From Triticum aestivum (taxonomy: Eukaryota; Streptophyta; Magnoliopsida; Poales; Poaceae): a stretch of 64,000 nucleotides of DNA. The notes under the pieces were generated by a model. That model saw only the letters and a list, made by a program, of their open reading frames with translations. It made no database searches and had not been told where the DNA came from. How positions within the stretch are numbered: position 1 is the stretch's first letter; every line of letters begins with the position of its first letter. A program made the translations under genes and the position numbers. This document shows, piece by piece, positions 36,118-47,079 of this stretch. The stretch is from contig NC_057814.1 in NCBI RefSeq assembly GCF_018294505.1, positions 293,957,160-294,021,159 on the forward strand, given 5' to 3'.

Positions 36118-37705
36118 CGCGAAGGTCCTCGGCTAACTCCTCGGGTATCTCTCCTGTCATGAGGGTGTTGACATGACTCTTGCGGCTCAACGCGTCTGCT
36201 ACTACGTTAGCCTTTCCTGGGTGATAATGCAATCTCATATCATAGTCTTTAATGAGTTCCAACCATCTCCTCTGTCTGATATTTAACTCCTTCTGCGTGA
36301 AAATATACTTCAAACTCTTGTGATCCGTATACACCTCACAATGGTTTCCGATGAGAAAATGTCTCCATGTCTTCAATGCATGCACCACGGCTGATAATCC
36401 CAAATCATGCGTAGCATAATTCTTTTCATGAGGTTTAAGTTGTCGTGAAGCATATGACACAACTCTTCCTTCCTGCATAAGCACTGCTCCAAGTCCTCGA
36501 CGAGAAGCGTCGCAATAAACTTCATAGTCTTTGCGTTGATCAGGCAGAATCAACACTGGTGATGTAACCAATCGTTTCTTCAACTCTTGGAAACTAGCTT
36601 CACATTCCTCAGTCCAATTGAATTTGGTGTCCTTCTTTAATAGGTCAGTCATGGACTTAGCAATCCTTGAGAAATTCTCGATAAATCTCCGGTAGTATCC
36701 TGCAAGTCCAAGAAAACTCCGGATTTCTCCAACTATCGTGGGTGATTCCCAACTTGTCACTGTGTCAACCTTGGCAGGGTCTACTGCTATTCCCTCTCCA
36801 GAAATAACATGTCCTAGGAATCCAACTTCCCTCAGCCAAAATTCACACTTGCTGAACTTGGCGTATAACTGATGTTCTCTGAGCTTCTCAAGTACCAATC
36901 GCAAATGCTCCTCATGCTCTTCCTCGTTCTTGGAAAAGATTAAAATATCATCAATGAACACCACGACGAACTTATCCAAAAACTCCATAAACACTTTGTT
37001 CATCAGGTTCATGAAATAGGCAGGTGCGTTAGTCAGACCAAATGACATAACGGTATACTCATACAGTCCATATCTGGTGGTAAATGCCGTCTTAGGTATA
37101 TCCTGCTCTCGAATCTTTAACTAATGGTATCCTGATCGTAGATCAATCTTGGAAAATACTTTAGCTCCTTGTAGGCGGTCAAACAAATCATTGATCATCG
37201 GCAGTGGGTACTTGTTTTTGATGGTCACTTCATTCAATCCTCGGTAATCAACAACGATCCTCAGCGATCCATCTTTCTTCTCCACTAGAAGTACTGGTGA
37301 TCCCCAAGGTGACGAACTTGGGCGAATATAGCCTTTATCCAGTAACTCCTTGATCTGCTTCTTAATTTCCTCCAAATCCTTTGCTGGCATCCTGTACGGT
37401 CTCTTAGATATTGGCCCTGTGCCTGGCAAAAGTTCAATCAAAAACTCAATGTCTCTATCTGGTGGCATGCCTAGCAACTCTTCTGGAAATACATCCGGAT
37501 AATCCTTCACCACTGGTACTTCCTCCTGTACAACTCCTGATAAGGAATTTACTTGAGTCCTCTTCGGCATATGCCGGGATACATACTTGATCCTTTTTCC
37601 TTCCGGGGTGGTAAGCAAAATCGTCTTGCTGGCGCAATCGATGTTTCCTCCATACAACGATAGCCAATCCATTCCCAAAATTACATCCAAACCTTGCGAT
37701 TCCAA
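36011..37705 (-). pseudogene. Chromovirus reverse transcriptase and RNase H (one stop, frameshifts at both ends)
   Basis: The frame from 37705 covers the end of protease (L-G-M-D-W-L), the K-D-Y-P-D-V-F linker and the reverse transcriptase N-terminus ([11 protein letters not shown]). TAG at about 37118-37120 (G-Y-H-* where glutamine is usual) breaks it, and the same frame resumes with [12 protein letters not shown]. The catalytic motif is V-F-I-D-D-I-L near 36965. RNase H reads [10 protein letters not shown], then Y-T-D-H-K-S-L-K-Y and [10 protein letters not shown] frameshift near 37720 detaches it from gag-protease; another near 36090 detaches it from integrase. Confidence 0.9.
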
Positions 37706-38979
37706 AACAATGAGGTCTGAGGGAAAATATGCCTACCAATGGCCAATGGTATCTGAAAACATCCTTGGGTTGCCATATACTCTGCTCCTGGCGAGGTTAC
37801 TAACATAGGGGTTTTGAGAACTTGGGTGGACATCTTAAACTTATTCACGAATCCCCTTGATATGTATGAATGCGATACACCAGTATCGAAAAGAACGGTT
37901 GCAGTAAATGACTTAACCAAAAACTTACCTATTACTGCATCAGGCTGAGCTTCAACCTCCTCCACGCTCACGTGGTTCACATGTCCTTTGTTGAACGGGT
38001 TCGGCTTCTTCCCAGAGCTTCCATTGCCATTTCCATTTTGGGCTTCAGGACAATCAGTTGCATAATGTCCCGTCTTCTGGCACTTGAAACAAGTAATGTG
38101 ACTTAGATCCCTCTTGGTTGGGGTAGATGGGTTGGTGCGGTTCTGTCCGTTGCCTCCTCCATTCCCATTACCATTCTTGGAGCCATTATGGTTGTGCGAA
38201 CTACCTCCTCCATGGGTATGCTGAAGCTGTCCTCCCGGTTTCGGGGCAAATCGCGGCTTCTGCTGAGCTCCAGAATTGTACTTCCCTTGTCCATACTTCC
38301 TCTTACGATTTTCAATCTGCTCTTGCTTCCCTTCAATCATGAGAGCTCTATCTACCAGCTCCTGGTAGTTGTTGAAGGTTGCTACCATCAACTGCATACT
38401 CAGTTCATCATTCAGCCCTTCCAAAAATTTCTCCCGCTTGGCAGCATCTGTAGCAACGTCATCTGGTGCATAACGTGCTAACTTACTTAAATCCTCCACA
38501 TACTGGCCTACGGTGCGTCCTCCTTGGCGTAGGTTGCGAAACTCACGCTTCTTCATAGCCATAGCTCCTGTTGAAACATGAGCTGTACGGAAAGCTTGCT
38601 GAAACTGGTCCCATGTGACAGTGTCAATAGGGTGCGTGGCTGTATAATTCTCCCACCATGATGCTGCGGGTCCATCAAGCTGATGTGCGGCAAAACGCAC
38701 TCTTTCCGCATCTGTGCATCCTGCAGTGGTCAAGTCCCTTCCAACTTTGCGGAGCCAATCATCAGCTACAATTGGCTCGGTGCTACTGGAAAACACCGAC
38801 GGGTTTAGCCTTAAGAAATGGGCTAAGTGATCAACAGGTGGTGGTGGAGGTGGGTTGTTGTTGTTGTTGTTGTTGTTGCCTTGGTTCTGCACTAACACTT
38901 GCATCAGGGCATTCTGTTGCTGAATCAACTGGGTGATCTCTGGCGGGAAAACAAATCCAGTGTCGCGTCTCGGAGGCAT
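37681..38979 (-). pseudogene. Chromovirus gag and protease
   Basis: ATG 38979 opens M-P-P-R-R-D-T-G-F. A run of eight asparagines and six prolines follows, then the Gag core (D-W-L-R-K-V, A-A-S-W-W-E-N-Y, F-R-N-L-R-Q-G). An N/G-rich linker and a CCHC knuckle (C-F-K-C, G-H, D-C near 38085-38050) come next. The protease active site near 37885 reads L-F-D-T-G-V-S-H-S; alanine is usual where valine stands. The frame is lost near 37720, just before the rest of protease. Confidence 0.9.
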
Positions 38980-39178
38980 CTGATAGGTTTAGAAAAGATG
39001 AGAGTTAAGAGTAGAATGAGGTCTAGAGAGAAAACACTACCCATATGCTCATGAGACAAATACAATCAATATCACTCAATCAATTCAAACAAGGCAAAAC
39101 AATCGATCTAACTAGCGTTACAAAGTGCTTGAACTATACTATTAAATGGGGGAAAACTACTACTCATATGGTGGTCTA

Positions 39179-39910
39179 CTAGAAATTCTGATCCGTTGAA
39201 GACTCCATGATGTCTGCTCCGGCTTCATCAACAAAGTCATCTTCACTTGGTTCCGAGTCGGTGTCGTCGATGATGATGTAGTTATCCGGACAAGTGCATT
39301 CATCGACTTCTGCTTTTGGCACTGGATTTCCCATAAATACTCCAATCTTCTTCTCCAGGTCGTCATTCTTCCCTACTAGTGCGTTTATTTCCTCCAAATA
39401 ATCCTCGCGTGTAGCCTTGAGTTATTCTTGGAGCTCCTTGATCTTGGTTAATGCCTTCTTCAGTTCTTCCTTGTCCATGCACATCTGGTTCTCCTGGCGA
39501 CGAATATGTTGGTTCTGCTCCTGGATGAAAGCTGCGATTGATCCATCCTTCTTGCTTCTGATCATCTCCCATTGCGCGTCTCGACCTCCACAAATTTGGT
39601 AAATTGTATCCTTAAGCTCCTGGCGGTAGACTTCTCCAATGCGTCCCATGGCGATGTGTGCGGCCATGCTCTTCCCTAAACTCCAGGTTGGTGCTTCGAA
39701 AACCAATCTTATGGGTTCAGTAACTGGCACAAACGTCCTTCCTGGAATGAGAACTTGAATCTTCCAGCTCTCCTCTTCAGGTAACGTGGCGTTGTAGGTT
39801 CCGCTGATGCTTGGTATTCCTATGTTCAAGTACTTGGTGACTTCCTTCAAGTGTCGTCCAAACGGCGTGTCTTCATCTGGTTGCATGAACTTGCTCCTTG
39901 CATCCGCCAT
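39179..39910 (-). pseudogene. Extra ORF between primer site and gag of the chromovirus (one stop), function unknown
   Basis: Starts at ATG 39910 (M-A-D-A-R-S-K-F-M-Q-P), about 100 bases after the primer site, and runs in one frame to 39179. A single TAA near 39422 interrupts it, so the undamaged product would be about 243 residues. The N-terminal half looks folded (K-Y-L-N-I-G-I-P, I-Q-V-L-I-P-G-R-T-F-V-P). The middle is predicted coiled coil (Q-N-Q-H-I-R-R-Q-E-N-Q, L-K-K-A-L-T-K-I-K-E-L). The C-terminus is acidic (I-I-I-D-D-T-D-S-E-P-S-E-D-D). It is separate from gag (38979). Chromoviruses usually encode a single gag-pol, so an additional sense ORF here is unusual. No domain recognised. Confidence 0.72.
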
Positions 39911-40005
39911 TCCTAAAAGAGTAGAAAGTGGAGAGGGGTCAGAAATGAGAAGAGAGAAGCTTTCTAGGGCTTAAGCTTAGTGGTCGTGTCCTACAGTCAG
40001 CGTGT

Positions 40006-40017
40006 GCTCTGATACCA
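40006..40017 (-). promoter_or_regulatory. Primer binding site for tRNA-iMet (chromovirus)
   Basis: TGGTATCAGAGC on the minus strand, four bases from the 5' LTR end at 40022, complements initiator tRNA-Met. It sets the direction of the element. Confidence 0.9.
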
Positions 40018-40021
40018 AGTT

Positions 40022-42778
40022 TGTAGCGACCAGACCTCAAATGGTCTGTGCTGCTGTGCACCAGTGTCATCCCTGGATCAGTAATGCTGACACGCACAGT
40101 ACAAATGGAGGATTTATAACAGAGTAGCAATCACACACTTATTACATCGAATATCTCCAAAGAGAGATAAGTATGAAAATATGGCTTAAGGCCATCTAAA
40201 TACGATAACAGCGGAAGACTTGGAAGATAAGTGAGTCCATCAACACCAACGGCACCTTACTCGTCGTCTGAAAAGACTGCAACATGAAACATTGCAGCCC
40301 GAGAACGGGTCAGCACATAGAATATGCTGGCAAAGTAACACATAGAGAATAATGAACAATAATAATGCTATACTACATGCATATATGGCTGGTGGAAATC
40401 TCTATGGTTAAAGTTTTGCGAAAAGCCAATTTTTCCCTACTACAAAGGTATAATTTTATTTAACTATCATGGTGGTTGTTAAACATTGAGAAGGTACCAC
40501 CAAGTCAATCCCAATTAAATGTCATCATTAACCCAACAAAATTAATTAAAAGTAACATGGTGATGAGATTCAAATGATAATCCAGGTACTAGATACTCAA
40601 GTTGTCCATAACCGGGGACATGGCTAACCATGATTAGTTGGTACACTCTGCAGAGGTTTGCGCACTTCTCCCCACAAGACTCGATCGCCTCCGCTTGATT
40701 CTCGCACTGCATGATGTTTGAGAAACGGATGACCGAGACACAGTCTTTCAGGAACAATCACTCTTTACTCCGGGTGGACCGGTACACCTACTTTCCCCTA
40801 CATCTGCTAGCCCACCTCTTCAAGAGATCATGTAACCTACTCAACTATGCTAGAGCCCATAATAGCTTGTGGCTGCACACGGAAGTTTCTAGCATGAATA
40901 ATCTTATGATCCCTTTGAGCCTGGGTGGCGGTCCTTATACAAACAGACAACACTGGGTTCTCCAGGTGCCTCAATCCACACAGATGTGAGTTTTAGTTGC
41001 CACCTTAAGTAAACCATTATTAACAATCTCACATCTGTCAGGAATTTCACTCAAACCCAATCCACGTCTACGAGCATAGCATGGCAATATAATAGCAACG
41101 TAGAAGTAACTCCCAGGGGTTTGATAAAAAAAGAGGTAATAGGTACTACCTCAACTACTTCCCAATACCCACAATTTAGTTAGATCCTAACAATGCAATG
41201 TTTGAGGATTGATCTAATGCAATAAAAACTGGGTATGGAAAGGTATGATCAAAGTGTTACTTGCCTTGCTGATGATCCGCGAAACCTAGCGATTCGAAGT
41301 AACAAGCGGCACACTCCGGGTACTCTATCGCAAACAAAGAAGCAAACAATAAGTACTCACCTAATTCACAGGTAAAACTCGAATGAAAGATCCAACCAGA
41401 AAGTTCAACTTAAGAACTCCGGTTTGCAAAAAGAATCAACTCGAACAAAGCAACGAAAGTCAAACGGCGAAAGAAACAAGCTTCATTTACTAATCTGGAT
41501 CTAGGTCAAATTTTACAGTAGCAAAAACTTGTTTGAGTAGGCTAAACGGAAAGAGAATTTCGAGACGAAACTCTAGGCGCTTGAATCGCCTTATTCCGAT
41601 AAACGAGCGAGAAGTTAAACAGAAACGAAGATTCGATCAGAAATCGAATCTGAGATAATCGTAGAAAAAAATCCGGCGAAAAAGAAAAACGGACGAACGG
41701 TTAAAGAACGGACGTTCGTTAACAGAGAAAAACCGACGAACGCGTTCGTTAAAACGAACGGTTCGGTAAACGCTCGCAAAATAATAAAACCGAAAAAAAA
41801 CCGATCTAGGGTTTTTTTTAACAAAACCGGCGTTGAACGGGGCAGGCAGTACCTCGTCGGGGCGGGGGTTCCGGCGGGGCNNNNNNNNNNNNNNNNNNNN
41901 NNNNNNNNNNNNNNNNNNNNNNNNNNNNNNNNNNNNNNNNNNNNNNNNNNNNNNNNNNNNNNNNNNNNNNNNNNNNNNNNNNNNNNNNNNNNNNNNNNNN
42001 NNNNNNNNNNNNNNNNNNNNNNNNNNNNNNNNNNNNNNNNNNNNNNNNNNNNNNNNNNNNNNNNNNNNNNNNNNNNNNNNNNNNNNNNNNNNNNNNNNNN
42101 NNNNNNNNNNNNNNNNNNNNNNNNNNNNNNNNNNNNNNNNNNNNNNNNNNNNNNNNNNNNNNNNGGGATCGGACTCCCGTGTCCACCATGGACATGGCGG
42201 CAGCGCTCTCCCGTGCGGAGGAAGGAGAGGGCGACGGGGTGGGCCGGCGGCCTGGCGCTCGGCTGGGCTCGGCCGAGCGGGCGCGCGTTGTTTTTTTTTG
42301 TATCGCGGAAAATAATTCACAGAAAAATAAATAAAAGTCAGAAAAATATAAAATAAATTTTGCCCGTCTAGTTAGAAAATCTAGAATAGGGTGAACATTT
42401 TTTTAACACAAAATAAATATTTTGAAAACATGCAATATTTTTAATGCAATAAAATTTGCAATAAATCCAAATAAATTCCAATAAATGATTTTAACATTTT
42501 TCCTCCAGTATTTCAATTGTTTTGGAGAAGTCATATTTTCTCCTCTCGTTTATTTTTAAAATGAAATATTTTTCCAGAGAAAAAAATAATTAAAACCAAA
42601 ATCCTCGTCTTAATATTTGATGACAATCAAATATGAAAATTCGAGAAAAATCCCCAACTCTCTCCGAGGGTCCTTGAGTTGCTTAGGATTTATCGAGGAT
42701 TTGTCAAAATGCAATAAAACATGATATGCAATGATGATCTATGTATAACATACCAAATTGGAAATTTGGGATGTTACA
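40022..42778 (-). repeat. Chromovirus 5' LTR (about 2.76 kb, contains N gap)
   Basis: Matches 31578-34569 with scattered substitutions and indels. Minus-strand start TGTAACATCCC at 42778. The N gap at 41881-42164 occupies the same relative position as in the partner LTR, so length comparison is unreliable there. Confidence 0.9.
41881..42164. other. Assembly gap (284 N) in chromovirus 5' LTR
   Basis: Starts after TTCCGGCGGGGC, the same GC-rich point as the gap at 33479. Confidence 0.99.
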
Positions 42779-44698
42779 ATTTCTAGGCCTCTGACTAATC
42801 TCTTACAAAAAGATGTTCCTTTTGTCTTTGATGATGATTGTGTAGAAGCATTTGAAATACTTAAGAAAGCCTTGATTTTTGCACCTATTGTTCAGCCACC
42901 TGATTGGAATTTACCCTTTTAAATTATGTGTGATGCTAGTGATTATGATGTAGGTGTTGTTCTAGGACAAAGAGTTGATAAGAAATTAAATGTTATCCAA
43001 TAGGCTAGTAAAACTCTAGACAGTGCCTAGAGAAATTATGCTACTACTGAAAAAGAATTGTTAGCAGTTGTATTTGCTTGTGATAAGTTCAGACCTTATA
43101 TTGTTGATTCTAAAGTAACTGTTCACACTAATCATGTTTTTATTAAAGATATTATGAAAAAGAAAGATGCTAAAGCTAGACTTATTAGATGGGTTCTCTT
43201 GCTACAAGAATTTGATTTGCATATTATTGATAGAGAGGGAGCTGAGAACCCCGTTGCAGACAACTTGTCTAGGTTAGAGAATGTTCTTGATGACCCACTA
43301 CCTATTGATGATAGCTTTCCTGATGAACAATTAGCTGTCATAAATGTGTCTCGTACTGCTCCATGGTATGCTGATTATGCTAATTACATTGTTGCTAAAT
43401 TTATACCACCTAGTTTCACATACCAACAAAAGAAAAAGTTTTTCTATGATTTAAGACATTACTTCTGGGATGACCCACAACTTTATAAAGAAGGAGTAGA
43501 TGGTGTTATTAGACATTGTGTACCTGAGCATGAACAGGGACAGATCCTACGCAAGTGTCACTCCGAGGCTTATGGAGGACACCACGCTGGAGATAGAACT
43601 GCACATAAGGTATTGCAATCCGGTTTTATTGGCCTACTCTCTTCAAAGATGCCCGTAAGTTTGTCTTGTCTTTTGATGAATGTCAAAGAATTGGTAATAT
43701 TAGTAGACGTCAAGAAATGCCTATGAACTATTCACTTGTTATTGAACCATTTGATGTTTGGGGCTTTGATTATATGGGACCGTTTCCTTCCTCTAATGGG
43801 TATACACATATTTTAGTTGTTGTTGATTACGTTACCAAGTGGGTAGAGGCTATTCCAACTAGTAGTGCTGATCATAAAACCTCTATTAAGATGCTTAAAG
43901 AAGTTATTTTTCCGAGGTTTGGAGTCCATAGATACTTAATGACTGATGGTGGTTCACATTTTTTATGGCGCTTTTCGTAAAATGCTTGCTAAGTATGATG
44001 TTAACCATAGAATTGCATCTCCATACCACCCAAAGTCTAGTGGTCAAGTAGAACTGAGTAATAGATAGATTAAATTAATTTTGCAAAAGACTATTAATAG
44101 ATCTATAAAGAATTGGTCCAAGAAACTTGATGATGCATTATGGGCCTATAGAACTGCATATAAAAATTCTATGGGTATGTCTCCGTATAAAATGGTTTAT
44201 GGAAAAGCATGTCACTTACCTATCGAACTAGAACATAAGGCATATTGGGCCATTAAAGAGCTCAATTATGATTTCAAACTTGCCGGTGAGAAGAGACTAT
44301 TTGACATTAGCTCACTTGATGAGTGGAGAACCCAGGCCTATGAGAATGCCAAACTGTTTAATGAAACAGTTAAAAGATGGCATGACAAAAGGATACAAAA
44401 GCGTGAGTTTAATGTAGGTGATTATGTTTTGTTATACAACTCTCATTTAAGTTTTTTTGCAGGAAAACTTCTCTCTAAATGGGAAGGTCCTTACGTTATC
44501 GAGGAGGTCTATCGTTCCGGTGCCATAAAAATCAACAACTTTGAAGGCACAAATCCAAAGGTGGTGAACGATCAAAGAATCGAACATTATATCTCAGATA
44601 ATCCCATAAATGTTGAAACTAATGTTATTGAAACCGTAACCCTGGAGGAGTACATAAGGGACACTTACCAGAATGTTTCAGACTCCGAAAAGGAATAG
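42779..44698 (+). pseudogene. Athila RNase H and integrase (final pol fragment, broken)
   Basis: Resumes at I-S-R-P-L-T-N-L-L. RNase H has M-C-D-A-S-D-Y and A-V-V-F-A-C-D-K-F-R with several early stops near 42920, 43002 and 43028. From 43058 the frame is open through N-P-V-A-D-N-L-S-R and the integrase zinc region (C-H-S-E-A-Y-G-G-H-H; C-Q-R-I-G-N), with a frameshift near 43630. The catalytic core follows: D in W-G-F-D-Y-M-G-P-F, D in M-T-D-G-G-S-H-F, a frameshift near 43970, E in G-Q-V-E-L-S-N-R, and a stop near 44068. The last 205 residues (44081-44698) carry the A-Y-K-N-S-M-G-M-S-P-Y block and the C-terminal G-P-Y-V-I-E-E-V. The enzyme cannot be made from this copy. Confidence 0.9.
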
Positions 44699-45012
44699 GT
44701 ATGTGGTACGGTAAGTAAACCGACTCCAAAACAGTTCTAATAGCAATCTTTCTCCGTTTAGGAATATTTAAGAAAATAGGAAAATAAGAAGTAGTCCGGG
44801 AAGGACACGAGGCATCCACGAGGGTGGAGAGCGCGCCCTACCCCCTGGGCACGCCCCCGGCCTCGCGGGCACCTCGTGTGCCCTCCAGACTCCGTTTTCT
44901 TGCACGATACTTCTTTTGGTTGGTAAAAATTCATTATATAATCTCCCAAAGGTTTTGACCACCATACCACGCAAATATCCTCTATTTTTGTTTCGAGCTA
45001 TTTCTGCAACAG
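44699..45012 (+). other. Possible intron between Athila pol and the 3' ORF
   Basis: A donor-like AG|GTATGTGG sits right at the pol stop and an acceptor-like TTTCTGCAACAG|AT ends at 45012, twelve bases before the ATG of the 3' ORF. Spliced sub-genomic transcripts are known for env-position genes in some plant Gypsy elements. The segment also contains a GC-rich motif (CCACGAGGGTGGAG..., near 44816) that recurs in the LTRs near 8280. Confidence 0.4.
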
Positions 45013-45024
45013 ATTTAGAGCAAG

Positions 45025-45480
45025 ATGTCTTCTCAAGAGTCAGTCGGGGAGAGTCGGGTGTCTCATCCGACACCGGGGCCAGGAGCAAACAGTGATGCTG
45101 ACCACTTTGGGCCATCAACAGAGGAAGAGATGGAGGCCGACTTGAAAAGGATAGATGCCATGGAGGAGGATCAAGAAGTTACCTCTCGTCTCCAAGCCAG
45201 ATTCACGATGGAGGAACTTCACAGCTTAGCAATTCCAAACTAGGTCATCCCTCCCAATGCTAGATTTCTTTCTTATGAAAATTTGAAAAAGAGTGTTACT
45301 TGTTCTCCCGCAGCTATGCAACATCCATGGGTGAAAGGAGCTTTAGCCGTCACGGGTAAGCTCCGTAAGGAAATAATGGATCTCAAGCAGCAAGTCAATA
45401 AGCTCGAGCAAGAGAATCATATCCTAAGGGGCATCATCGCCAAGAATATCACATCACCACCTCCAAAGAAAGAGATATAA
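45025..45480 (+). pseudogene. Athila 3' ORF in the env position, coiled coil, one stop
   Basis: ATG 45025 opens M-S-S-Q-E-S-V-G-E-S. TAG at 45241-45243 interrupts the frame, which continues unbroken to TAA 45478-45480 (about 151 residues in all). The N-terminal half is acidic (T-E-E-E-M-E-A-D-L). The C-terminal half has a strong heptad pattern (L-K-Q-Q-V-N-K-L-E-Q-E-N-H-I-L). There is no signal peptide or membrane segment, so it does not look like an envelope protein despite its place after pol. Function unknown; a particle-associated or RNA-binding role is possible. Confidence 0.68.
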
Positions 45481-46896
45481 TCACATGGGTATGGGCACTC
45501 CCTTTGGCAACTGCCAAGCTTGGGGGAGGTGCCCCGGTATCGTATCACCATCACACTTCTATCTTTACCATTTTTTTTAGTTCGATCCTTTTGGTTATAT
45601 CTTGATCTAGTAGAATAAAGTTTTAGTATGATCTAGTTTTGAGTTTTTCTTTATGATCCTTCTATGTAATCGAGTCCATGAGCTATCTATAATAAAGATT
45701 AGTTTTGAGTCGAGGGCTTGGTTATCTTGTTATGATCTTGAGGGAATAAAAAAGGAAAGGAAGAATAAAAAGAAATAAATAGATCATATTGATTTTATGG
45801 AGAGTAATGACTTCACATATAGAGAGTATGATGAATAAAAGTTGTTAAGAGTTGACAAACATAGGTTTGGTCATCGTTGCAATTAATAGGAAGTAATAAA
45901 GAAAGAGAGGTTTTCACATATAAATATACTATCTTGGACATCTTTTATGATTTTCAGCACTCATTAAAATATGACATGCTAAAAAGTTGATGTTGGACAA
46001 GGAAGACAACATAATGGGTTATGTTTTCTTATATCCGAAATAAATTATATTCTCATGGATCATCCAACATGTTGAGCTTGCCTTTCCCCCTCATGCTAGC
46101 CAAATTCTTTGCACCAAGTAGAGATACTACTTGTGCTTCGAAATATCCTTAAACCCAGTTTTGCCATGGGAGTCCACCATATCTACCTATGGATTGAGTA
46201 AGATCCTTCAAGTAAGTTGTAATTGCTGCAAGCAATAAAAATTGCTCTCTAAATATGTATGATCTATTAGTGTGGAGAAAATAAGCTTTATACGAGCTTG
46301 CGATATGGAAGAAATAGAAGTGACGGACTGCATAATAAAGCTCCCTATCACAAGTGGCAATATAAAGTGACGTTGTTTTGCATTAAGATTTTGTGCATCC
46401 AACCATAAAAGCACATGACAACCTCTGCTTCCCTCTGCGAAGGGCCTATCTTTTATTTTTGTCTTATACATTATACAAGAGTCATGGTGATCTTCACCTG
46501 TCCTTTTTACACTTTATCCCTTGGCAAGCACTATGTGTTGGAAAGATCTTGATATATATATCCAATTGGATGTGGGTTTTCACAAAGCATTATTGTTGAC
46601 ATTACCCTTGAGGTAAAAGGTTGGGAGGGCAAACTGTAAGCCCATATCTTTCTCTGTGTCCGATTAAAACTTCATACCCATAAGTATCGCGTGAGTGTTA
46701 GAAATTGTAAAAGACTACATGATAGTTGAGTATGTGGACTTGCTGAAAAGCTCCTATATTGACTCTTCCCGATGTTATGATAAATTGCAATTGCTTCAAT
46801 GACTGAGATTATAGTTTGTTAGTTTTCAATGAAGTTTCTGATTCATACTTTACATTGTGAATAGATTGTTACTTTAGCATAAGAAATCAGATGACA

Positions 46897-46927
<31 letters not shown>

Positions 46928-47079
46928 CATATATATATATATGTTGCTGTTTTAAGAATGATCATGATGCCTTCATGTCCGTATTTTATTTTATCGACAC
47001 CTCTATCTCTAAACAAGTGGACACATTTTTTGATATCGGCTTCTGCTTGAGGACAAGCGAGGTCTAAGCTAGGGGGAGT
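45481..47079 (+). other. Athila 3' untranslated region with (AT)n microsatellite and polypurine tract
   Basis: AT-rich, with no convincing ORF. It holds an AT dinucleotide run at about 46896-46942, interrupted by CATACAT. The hairpin GCTTGAGGACAAGC lies at 47045-47058, and the polypurine tract CTAGGGGGAGT ends next to the LTR at 47080. The hairpin is shared with all units of the tandem array. Confidence 0.75.

Larger units (their letters stand above)
31578..42778 (-). mobile_element. Chromodomain Gypsy retrotransposon (chromovirus, Tekay/Del-like), minus strand
   Basis: Two similar LTRs (31578-34569 as 3' LTR, 40022-42778 as 5' LTR) flank a minus-strand internal region ordered primer site, extra ORF, gag, protease, RT, RNase H, integrase, chromodomain-like tail. 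Target duplications are AATTC (31573-31577) and ATTTC (42779-42783), one base apart. The insertion splits the Athila pol between reverse transcriptase and RNase H. Stops and two frameshifts in pol make it defective, although the integrase frame is intact over 511 residues. Both LTRs contain an N gap at the same relative place. Confidence 0.93.

Noticed and set aside
45025..45480. Envelope protein after Athila pol
   Set aside because: No signal peptide, membrane span or glycoprotein-like cysteine pattern; it is short, acidic and coiled coil.
46896..46942. AT-run as a regulatory hairpin
   Set aside because: A plain dinucleotide microsatellite in an AT-rich untranslated region; self-complementarity is trivial.
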